12,281 nucleotides of DNA, from contig CAYOXX010000093.1 of NCBI GenBank assembly GCA_964408025.1, positions 1-12,281 of the forward strand, in the 5' to 3' direction. The DNA is from CAYOXX01 sp964408025. Lineage in GTDB: Bacteria > Acidobacteriota > DATKUA01. Below are positions 6,265 to 12,281 of this stretch, piece by piece. Within the stretch, counting starts at the first letter, position 1. Each line of letters begins with the position of its first letter. The notes under the pieces are model-generated. The model saw nothing but the letters and a program-made list of their open reading frames with translations, was not told the origin of the DNA and did no database searches. A program made the translations under genes and the position numbers.

Positions 6265-7746
6265 ATGAAGGAAATCAAGCTTCAAAAAGCTTGCTGGACC
6301 TATGATGACTCCAAACAGCTCGGTCCTGCGGGCGGATTTGGGACCGTTTTCTTAGGATATAGCGTTAGCGGTGACGAAGTTGCAATAAAACGACTTAACC
6401 TAGATGACAAGAGTCTTGCACATCGTGAAATGAATATAGCGAAAGAGTTGTTAGCGCGTGAACTGGAATACGTATTGCCGTTCATTGACGCGGGCCAAGA
6501 TGCTATTTCTCATCGATATTTTACAGTCATGCCCAAGGCTGATAAGGATCTTCAGTCGGAGATAGAAACGAAATGTCAATTCTCGGAAGCAGAAGCAGTA
6601 GCAATTCTACGGGAGATCGTCGTTGGATTGTTAGAGGTCTCCGATTTAGTCCATCGTGACCTGAAACCGAGGAACGTCCTATATCATGACGGGAAATGGA
6701 GAATCGCAGATTTCGGAATTGCCCGTTTTGTCGAGGAGTCAACATCACTAAACACTCTTAAAAGTTGTCTTTCACCCCCCTACGCTGCCCCAGAACAATG
6801 GCAGGATATTCGGGCCTCTCACGCGACCGATGTTTACGCACTGGGTTGTATCGCTTATGCGCTTCTAACAGGACACCCCCCATTTCGTGGCCCAGAGCAA
6901 ACTGATTTTCGCAAGCAGCATCTTAATGAATTACCTCAACGAATTGAAAAAGTGTCACCTCAGCTTCGATCTCTACTCTCGATGATGCTACGGAAACGGG
7001 CAGAATCACGACCGGAGCTTAAACGTGTTGATAAACTGTTAAATATTTTGCAGAACTCTAAAAATCAGAATAACAATGTGAAAGGGTTTGAAAAACTTGC
7101 TATTGCTGGAGAGGCAGACGCTGAGAGAGTTGCTCAACTAGAAGCTTACGAGCAAAGAGCTGTTAATACGCATGAAAACAGAAAGGAAATTGCAAGAGAA
7201 GGAGTAAATATTCTTAATGAGATATTTATGAAATTAGAAGCCAAAGTAAGGAATCAAGCACCAACAGCTAAAATTGAAATAACTCGAAAAAGTAGTTGTA
7301 AAATTTCTATGGGAAAAGGTAAAATTGAATGGATTTTCTTAGATCCCGTAGAACCATATAATGAAGAAAAATTTGAAGCATCGCAATTTGATATACTAAC
7401 TGGGGCGACGATTAGAGTAATTCAAGATTCTCAGAATATTGTCGGATATGGATCAAGCCTCTGGTATAGGAGAAGTGAAAAGATAGTCCCATATCGTTGG
7501 CATGAAGTTTCATATTTTAGATCTTTGTCACATAGACAATTTCCCTATGCACCATTCGAACTTGAATCGCCTGAATATGCTTATCTAGCTGAATCTAATA
7601 TTACATGGAGTAGTTATCAAGTAGCGTTTGGACCCAAACCAATCGATGGCGAAGATTCTCAGGATTTCTTGGACAGGTGGCTCAAACGATTCGCTGAGGC
7701 TAGCCTAGGCCAATTGCAACCGCCTCGTTACCTTCCGATCGGTTAA
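6265..7746 (+). CDS. Hanks-type Ser/Thr protein kinase with unrecognised C-terminal region
   Basis: 493 residues. The kinase domain is at about 14-262: glycine loop 20-28, K42 in VAIKRL, likely helix-C Glu at E55, HRDLKPRN at 130-137 (catalytic D132), DFG at 149-151, APE at 175-177, DVYALG at 189-194 and the late R in SRP (248-250). All catalytic residues are present, so it should be active. The glycine loop reads PAGGFG, with Pro at the first Gly position or a one-residue insertion. A charged helical stretch (about 275-330) leads to a beta-rich, aromatic region (about 335-493) that I do not recognise. There is no membrane segment or PASTA repeat, so it is cytoplasmic. ATG 6265 follows AGGGGA (6251-6256) by 8 bases. 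GC falls sharply in the second half. A role in defence or signalling is possible but not shown. Confidence 0.93.
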   Translation: MKEIKLQKACWTYDDSKQLGPAGGFGTVFLGYSVSGDEVAIKRLNLDDKSLAHREMNIAKELLARELEYVLPFIDAGQDAISHRYFTVMPKADKDLQSEIETKCQFSEAEAVAILREIVVGLLEVSDLVHRDLKPRNVLYHDGKWRIADFGIARFVEESTSLNTLKSCLSPPYAAPEQWQDIRASHATDVYALGCIAYALLTGHPPFRGPEQTDFRKQHLNELPQRIEKVSPQLRSLLSMMLRKRAESRPELKRVDKLLNILQNSKNQNNNVKGFEKLAIAGEADAERVAQLEAYEQRAVNTHENRKEIAREGVNILNEIFMKLEAKVRNQAPTAKIEITRKSSCKISMGKGKIEWIFLDPVEPYNEEKFEASQFDILTGATIRVIQDSQNIVGYGSSLWYRRSEKIVPYRWHEVSYFRSLSHRQFPYAPFELESPEYAYLAESNITWSSYQVAFGPKPIDGEDSQDFLDRWLKRFAEASLGQLQPPRYLPIG

Positions 7747-7923
7747 ATGAGGAGAGTGCCTGCTGTCTCATTCCGTCTATTCTTCATGACGTTGAAGCAC
7801 TTCACAAATGGCGTTGGTTCTGAATTCTATTGCTTCGCTTGGGATGATCTCTTCGGCGGCGAATCCCTCGGCGTCTCATTCCTGCCCGCTCCCCGGGCCA
7901 GCGAGCACATATACATCGATTGA
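7747..7923 (+). CDS. Possible 58-residue reading frame abutting the kinase and ending in a CcsA-like tail
   Basis: An ATG directly follows the kinase stop (TAAATG) and the frame runs 58 codons to the stop of the ccsA-like copy. Residues 1-39 (starting MRRVPAVSFRLFF) resemble nothing I recognise. Residues 41-58 are the CcsA-like tail. There is no Shine-Dalgarno, although re-initiation after the kinase stop is conceivable. I think it more likely a chance frame across an insertion junction than a gene. Confidence 0.2.
   Translation: MRRVPAVSFRLFFMTLKHFTNGVGSEFYCFAWDDLFGGESLGVSFLPAPRASEHIYID
7866..7923 (+). pseudogene. Remnant of a second ccsA 3' end (right repeat copy)
   Basis: Encodes LGVSFLPAPRASEHIYID and a stop, against LGVSYLPTAQDSIHVYLD in intact CcsA. 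Several changes are conservative (Y/F, V/I, L/I) and the Gly, Pro, Ser, His, Tyr and Asp positions are kept. That suggests the two copies diverged while coding for protein, so this looks like the tail of an orthologous ccsA. Nothing upstream of 7866 matches ccsA, and similarity stops at the stop codon. Confidence 0.8.
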
Positions 7924-7985
7924 CGCTGCCAATATTTACTTGCCCTCAATTCCTGTCACGTAAGCTTAACGGTGGAGGTTGTTCA

Positions 7986-10697
7986 TTAACTATCGTAATT
8001 TGAAGAGCGGCGCAGCTCGAGGTTGCGGAGCCTGAAGCCGAGCCCTTCCTGGTCGCGCCCAACGTCGAGCGAGATGTCGCTGTTACCGGTCGCTTCGAGG
8101 GCGGTGCCGGGGGCGGCTCCCTTGCGGCCGACGAAAGCGTGGTTGCGCGCCTCGCGGGCCAGGAGTGCGTCGCCGCCCAGGCAGCCGAGCGAGCGCAGGG
8201 CAGCGGCTGCCTCCGGTGTCAGGCTCCGGCCAGCGTAGTAGCAGGTGATGCCGGCCACGTAGTGCCCTTCGGGCACGGCGCGGATGAATTCGGCCAGCGA
8301 ATGCGAAGCGCCGGGGTTGTCGCGGGTGTCGAAGCGGCGATGATCGATGACATTGCCCGTTTGGGGATTAATAACCAACAGGTTGTAGCCGCGCGCGAAG
8401 CTCGTCAGGTTCCTGCCGTCTACCGATATCGTTGAGAAGAGCCTGCTGATGTTGCCGCTGCGGCGCGAGGCGGCCCGCAGCGACAGGTCGGCGGGGAAGC
8501 TGTCCGTGAGCCCCGGGATTTCGTTCCTCGTCGGCTCCTCGGGCCGGTAGGAGTAGCGGAACTCAACTTGCCGCACCTCCTCCAGTTCCCGTGCTGGCGG
8601 CACCTCGACCTCGAAGTGCCGCCAGTTCCTCCGCAGCCTGAATGTCGCCAGCGTCTCCCCGTCGACGGTGACGGAGAGTCTCTCCCTGAGCCCCCTGGTC
8701 CTGCTGAGCCTCCTGGCCTCGAAGCCGAAAACCGCGCCCCTCAGCTCCCTAGTCGGGTAGATGCGGATTGCCGTCTGCCCGGAGATGGTGTTCCTATTCT
8801 CGAACACAGCCGTGCCCCCGAACCAGCCGACGAACCTGAGCATGCCCTGGTTTCGCAGGAGCCCGTCGGCGAGGGCCTGGTTGCGCATGCCGGGTTGCCC
8901 CTGGTGTACGAGCAGGTAGCGGAACGGTATTCTCCTCAGGTGGGCGATAGCGCGCCCGGCGGGCAGGAAGCGGACGGCCTGCTGGATGCCGTTGTATAGG
9001 GGCGGCCCCCAGCCGCTGTAGCCGTTGACGAGCCGCTTGCCGTGGATCAGCGACCAGCGCATGCGGATGCTCTCGCGGGGAGCCGCGCGGGCGAAGGGCA
9101 GCTCGAGGACGGCGAAGTCCCCCGGCTGCTCGCCGAGCCAGCGGTAGACGTCGGGCATCGGGCCCGGCACCTTCGTAAGACTCATCGGTCCGGAGCCGTA
9201 CTCGTAAACTAGAAACAGCATCAACAGTATCGGCACCAGGACCGGCCAGCGAGTTCGCCCCGCGGCGCGCCTGGTCAGCTCGGCGCAGCCGAACGCCGCC
9301 ATCAGGGCGAGCGACATCACCACCACGACGGCGAAGCGGGGCACGTAGCGGACCGCCCGCAGTGGGGGCAGCAGAAGGTGGAGGATGAAGTAGATCCCCC
9401 GGCCCATCGGTACCTCCCCCAGCGACACTTGCGGCCCGAGGCTGATGAAGAAGAATATCAGGGCGGCGGCGCCGTAGACGATCACAGTGCGGCGCGTTGA
9501 CCTTCTACCCTCTTTGGGCCCGTCTGGGGCCTGACGAGAGGCGAATACTCCCGCCAGGACGACGAGTGGCAGGGCGACGAACGGCTGTGTCCATGAGGCC
9601 AGGGCGCTGGCGAAGTTGCGTATCGACTGCGGCGCGAAGTTCGCGGCCGCTCCGAAGATGCAGACCGCTAAGTAGAAAGCCGCCAAGATTGCCAGCGCAA
9701 TCCGCAGCCACCTCACTCGGTCCTTCGCAAGTCTTCCTCTTGATGCAAAAAACGCAACTGCTGCCAGGGCTAGGGCCGCCACGCCGGGAAAGTAAGCCGC
9801 TACCTGAGCTGATGAGAGGCTGTTGAGCAGGGGAGCGAAGATCGACCTGTTGGCTTCGGGCAGCTTGAGGTAGACGTCGACGCCGCTGCTGACGGCGTTC
9901 GCCGTCTCCATGCCTACTCCCGCTTCGTACAGCATGTGGACCAGTACGTAGGGGATGTGGAACGGCAGAGTGAGAACGAAGACGATCAGGCCGACGGCGC
10001 AGAGCGCGCCCGCCTTCTTCCAGGTCAGGGTTCGGTCGCCGACTAGGGCCAGCAGGACGACGGCGAGGGCGACGAACATGTAAGCGAAGGCGGCGTAGTA
10101 GATGGCCGCCAGCACCTGGAGTGCCAGGGCAAGTGCGAAGAAGACGAGGTGACGTAGCTTGCCGCTGCGCAGGTATCGGTGCAGGAAGACGAGCGCGAAG
10201 GGCAGCAGGGCTATCCAGTGGATCTGCAGGTTGGCGCGGTGCGTGTAGCGGAAGCTGGAGAAGGCGAAGATTACAGCGGCTACCAATGCCCCACCGCGAC
10301 TGCCGCTCAGGTCGCGCGCGAGGATGTAGGTTCCCAGGCCGGAGAGGAAGATCCCCAACAGCAGCATCAGGTTGTTGCCCAGCACCGGGTTGCCGCTGGC
10401 CAGGACGATCGGCGCGGCCAGCAACGCCTGCAGGAAGAAGTGGTCGGAGTAGGCGATCGAGCTGTCGTAAGGGTAGAAGAAGCGCCCGTCGAAGTAGCTG
10501 AGCGGATCGGTGGCCAGCGCGCGGACGCCGTGCCCGACGACGAAGGTGGTGAACATCGGATCGCGCAGGTTCACCAGGTGGTCCGGAGCGGCAATCGCCA
10601 GGGGCCAGGTGAAGTAGACGGTCAGCGCCGCCAGCAGAACCGACACGGCCAGGATCTCCAGCGCCCCCATGCCGGTCTTGTCGGCTTCAGGCATCAT
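7986..10697 (-). CDS. GT-C-like membrane protein with C-terminal ILEI/FAM3-like domain
   Basis: 903 residues. The N-terminal 500 carry about 11-13 helices typical of GT-C/YfhO-like transferases: FTWPLA (29-34), an acidic loop motif NLRDPMF (43-49), YPYDSSIAYSDH (75-86) and LRAVRYVPRFAV (446-457). Residues 510-740 are extracytoplasmic and include a beta-rich part (about 643-720). Residues about 752-870 read as an ILEI domain: SVDGRNL, ARGYNLLVI, a tGnvid turn, RFDTRD (788-793), LAEFI, ALRSLG (833-838) and FVGRKG (855-860). It probably adds sugars to an exported or lipid-linked acceptor; the ILEI part may bind sugar. ATG 10697 overlaps the upstream TGA (ATGA). The adjacent ATG 10694 is better spaced from GAGGAG. 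The frame stays open upstream to about 10988, but that stretch is antiphase DUF885 sequence. It ends convergent with the kinase. Confidence 0.88.
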   Translation of the reverse strand: MMPEADKTGMGALEILAVSVLLAALTVYFTWPLAIAAPDHLVNLRDPMFTTFVVGHGVRALATDPLSYFDGRFFYPYDSSIAYSDHFFLQALLAAPIVLASGNPVLGNNLMLLLGIFLSGLGTYILARDLSGSRGGALVAAVIFAFSSFRYTHRANLQIHWIALLPFALVFLHRYLRSGKLRHLVFFALALALQVLAAIYYAAFAYMFVALAVVLLALVGDRTLTWKKAGALCAVGLIVFVLTLPFHIPYVLVHMLYEAGVGMETANAVSSGVDVYLKLPEANRSIFAPLLNSLSSAQVAAYFPGVAALALAAVAFFASRGRLAKDRVRWLRIALAILAAFYLAVCIFGAAANFAPQSIRNFASALASWTQPFVALPLVVLAGVFASRQAPDGPKEGRRSTRRTVIVYGAAALIFFFISLGPQVSLGEVPMGRGIYFILHLLLPPLRAVRYVPRFAVVVVMSLALMAAFGCAELTRRAAGRTRWPVLVPILLMLFLVYEYGSGPMSLTKVPGPMPDVYRWLGEQPGDFAVLELPFARAAPRESIRMRWSLIHGKRLVNGYSGWGPPLYNGIQQAVRFLPAGRAIAHLRRIPFRYLLVHQGQPGMRNQALADGLLRNQGMLRFVGWFGGTAVFENRNTISGQTAIRIYPTRELRGAVFGFEARRLSRTRGLRERLSVTVDGETLATFRLRRNWRHFEVEVPPARELEEVRQVEFRYSYRPEEPTRNEIPGLTDSFPADLSLRAASRRSGNISRLFSTISVDGRNLTSFARGYNLLVINPQTGNVIDHRRFDTRDNPGASHSLAEFIRAVPEGHYVAGITCYYAGRSLTPEAAAALRSLGCLGGDALLAREARNHAFVGRKGAAPGTALEATGNSDISLDVGRDQEGLGFRLRNLELRRSSNYDS

Positions 10698-12281
10698 TGC
10701 TCCTCGGGGCCGGCGTGGCGTTCCAGCATGTCTGTGCGGATCAGGGCGACGGGAATCGATCCGTAGCCGAGCAGGCGGTCGTGGAAATCCTTGAGGTCGA
10801 AGTCGGCGCCCTCGGCTTCGCGCACCTCGTCGTGCAGCCGCTCGATCTCCCGCTTGCCGACCAGGTAGCTCATCGGCTGGGTGGGAGTCTGGGTGTAGCG
10901 GCGCACCTCGGCGACGGCGTTGGCCCGCTCGAGCCTCGCCTCCTCGACGAGCAGCTCGACCGCCTGCTCGAAGCCCATCCCGAAGCAATGCAACCCGACA
11001 TCAACGACGATACGGCAGGCGCGCCAGAGCTGGTCCTTGAGGCGCAGCAGCGAGCTGCGCAGGTCGGCCAGGAATCCCAGCCTCTCCATCATCTCCTCGC
11101 AGTAGAGAGCCCAGCCCTCGATGAAGACCGTGGTGGCCAGCTGCCTGCGGACGTGCGACTCGATCCTGTTGGCGCGGCAGAACTGCAGGTGGTGGCCGGG
11201 GTAGCCCTCGTGCAGGGCGGTGATCGGGATCCCCCACGAGCAGTGCCCGCGCAGCCGCTCGCGGCGCAGCTCCGACGGAGCCTCTGGGCCGACGGGAGTA
11301 ACCCAGAAGAAGCCGTCCTGCCGCTCCTCAAACGGCGCCGGGGGGAGGTAGGCGGCGTAAGGAGTGGTGGCGCGCTCGAAGGGTGGCGTCTCGACGACGT
11401 GCAGCTCCTGGTCGGCGGGGACGGAGACGATCTCCTGCTCCTCCACGAACCGCCGCGCCAGCTCCATCTGCCGGCGGTACTCATCCAGCAGCAGCTCGGG
11501 TTCGGGGTGGTCATCCTTGAGGCGGCTTACTATCTCCTGCCAGCTCTCGCCGGCGTCGATGGACCGGGCCGTCTCCTCCAGCTCCGTAAGGGTGGTTCTT
11601 ATCGCTTCCTCTCCGAACTCCCGCAGGCGCTCGCAGTCGTACGGCAGGTGGTGCTGTCGCGCCAGCAGGAAGTCGAACGCCTGGCGGCCGACGGAGAAGT
11701 CGCCCTCGCTACGCTGCCACAATTCATCTTTGAGAAACTCTCCGTAGCGCTCCAGCGCTGCCAGCGCCTTGTCGCGCGCCGCCAGGATCTCCGGCTCCAG
11801 GGCGGGAGAGCCCTCTGCCAGCTTCGGTATCGTGCCGCCGAGGAGGCCGGCGCCAGCCTCGGTGACCTCCATCGCGATCTCGGTCCAGACCCGCGGGATG
11901 TTCGCGCCGCGCCGCAGGTTCTCCGTGCCCTCTGCCAGGAATCGCGGCGTGTCGAGCAAGCGGTCCCTGATATCGAGGAGGCGCTCATGGAGTGGCGCGA
12001 ATCGGCGCACGACCAGCAGGTAGACGCCGAAGAGGGCCTCGGAGGGGTAGCGGTCGGCCCTGCGCTCCGGCAGGCGGAACTCCTCGTCGGCGCGCAGCGC
12101 GACCTCCAGCTCCGAGACCAGCAGCTCGAGGTCGAGCCGCTGCCCCGGCTCGAGCTCGTCGCGGCGCCGCTGGTACTCCTCCAGGGAGTGCAGCAGCGCG
12201 GCCCGCTGACTGCTGTAGGCGTTGCGGCTGTCGGCGTCGGCCCGCGGCAAGACGGAGTCGTAGGCGTGGACGCCCAGGTAG
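10694..12281 (-). CDS. DUF885 family (COG4805) metallopeptidase-like protein, N-terminus cut by window edge
   Basis: About 529 residues are visible; the frame is open to the right edge. The first visible residues, YLGVHAYDSVLP, match the early part of DUF885 proteins, so the TTG at 12250 is not a real start and only a short N-terminus is missing. Signature features are HEGYPGHH (about 11212-11189), a zinc-site-like HExxPGHH motif; EGWALYCEEM (about 11125-11095), expected to give a further acidic ligand; YTQTPTQPMSYLVGKREI nearer the end; and YGSIPVALIR at the C-terminus. The family is thought to be hydrolytic, but its substrates are largely unknown. No signal peptide can be judged. Its TGA overlaps the start of the next gene (ATGA), so the two form an operon. 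Confidence 0.92.
   Translation of the reverse strand, partial: YLGVHAYDSVLPRADADSRNAYSSQRAALLHSLEEYQRRRDELEPGQRLDLELLVSELEVALRADEEFRLPERRADRYPSEALFGVYLLVVRRFAPLHERLLDIRDRLLDTPRFLAEGTENLRRGANIPRVWTEIAMEVTEAGAGLLGGTIPKLAEGSPALEPEILAARDKALAALERYGEFLKDELWQRSEGDFSVGRQAFDFLLARQHHLPYDCERLREFGEEAIRTTLTELEETARSIDAGESWQEIVSRLKDDHPEPELLLDEYRRQMELARRFVEEQEIVSVPADQELHVVETPPFERATTPYAAYLPPAPFEERQDGFFWVTPVGPEAPSELRRERLRGHCSWGIPITALHEGYPGHHLQFCRANRIESHVRRQLATTVFIEGWALYCEEMMERLGFLADLRSSLLRLKDQLWRACRIVVDVGLHCFGMGFEQAVELLVEEARLERANAVAEVRRYTQTPTQPMSYLVGKREIERLHDEVREAEGADFDLKDFHDRLLGYGSIPVALIRTDMLERHAGPEEQ

Larger units (their letters stand above)
6024..7865 (+). mobile_element. Putative 1842-bp inserted segment carrying a kinase and a substitute ccsA 3' end
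   Basis: The segment is bounded by two ccsA 3' ends. It holds the ccsA terminator, a promoter and one kinase gene of lower GC than both flanks. Joining the two repeats would leave a full-length ccsA ending LGVSFLPAPRASEHIYID. This is what an insertion that restores its target gene would look like. No integrase, transposase, terminal inverted repeat or tRNA is seen, so the mechanism is unknown. Homology-assisted illegitimate recombination, or partial duplication followed by divergence, are alternatives. Confidence 0.4.

Noticed and set aside
6257..6268. Four-codon frame ATGCTTGAATGA overlapping the kinase start
   Set aside because: Too short to distinguish from chance; no sign of attenuation structure.
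10698..10988. 97-codon N-terminal extension of the GT-C/ILEI gene
   Set aside because: It overlaps the DUF885 gene in another frame, reads as Arg-rich low-complexity sequence, and a ribosome site with ATGATG at 10697 marks the real start.
12248..12250. TTG start for the DUF885 protein
   Set aside because: The frame continues to the window edge with sequence that fits the family's N-terminal region, so the gene is truncated rather than starting here.
1..12281. CRISPR arrays, tRNA or rRNA genes, transposase or integrase genes
   Set aside because: Looked for and not seen in the window; the only long direct repeat noticed is the ccsA 3' end pair.

Overview
This is a GC-rich bacterial window (most genes near 60 % GC by eye) of mostly housekeeping and envelope genes, interrupted by one AT-rich accessory gene. 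The organism cannot be named from the sequence. It makes c-type cytochromes by the system II (ResB/CcsA) route and uses GTG starts often. One gene appears to have a promoter placed for leaderless transcription.

Layout: (1) 1-1396, minus strand: a COG0720 6-pyruvoyl-tetrahydropterin-synthase-like gene overlaps by 4 bases a sodium/calcium exchanger (CaCA family) gene that runs off the left edge. (2) 1512-2921, minus strand: a multi-pass GT-C-type membrane glycosyltransferase. (3) 3066-6081, plus strand: a resB-ccsA cytochrome c maturation operon, reading divergently from (2), with a good sigma70-type promoter and a hairpin terminator. (4) 6265-7746, plus strand: a soluble Hanks-type Ser/Thr protein kinase with an unrecognised C-terminal region, much more AT-rich than its surroundings. 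(5) 7986-12281, minus strand: a DUF885 (COG4805) metallopeptidase-like gene that enters from the right edge. It overlaps by 4 bases a 903-residue GT-C-like membrane protein that ends in what reads as an ILEI/FAM3-like domain.

The most striking structure is not a gene. The last 58 bases of ccsA (6024-6081) recur without gaps at 7866-7923, just beyond the kinase, with 46/58 identities. The match begins with a 14-base exact repeat and ends at the same stop codon. The two copies encode related peptides, LGVSYLPTAQDSIHVYLD and LGVSFLPAPRASEHIYID. The kinase and its own promoter therefore sit between two ccsA 3' ends. Recombination between the repeats would remove 1842 bp and leave an intact ccsA. 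This suggests insertion of a foreign kinase-bearing segment at the 3' end of ccsA that supplied a replacement gene end, as islands do at tRNA genes. No integrase is visible.

Other points of interest are the GT-C/ILEI fusion, the altered active site of the COG0720 protein (ExxHAH, no catalytic Cys), a two-helix N-terminal extension on ResB, and an abrupt composition change inside the kinase gene.
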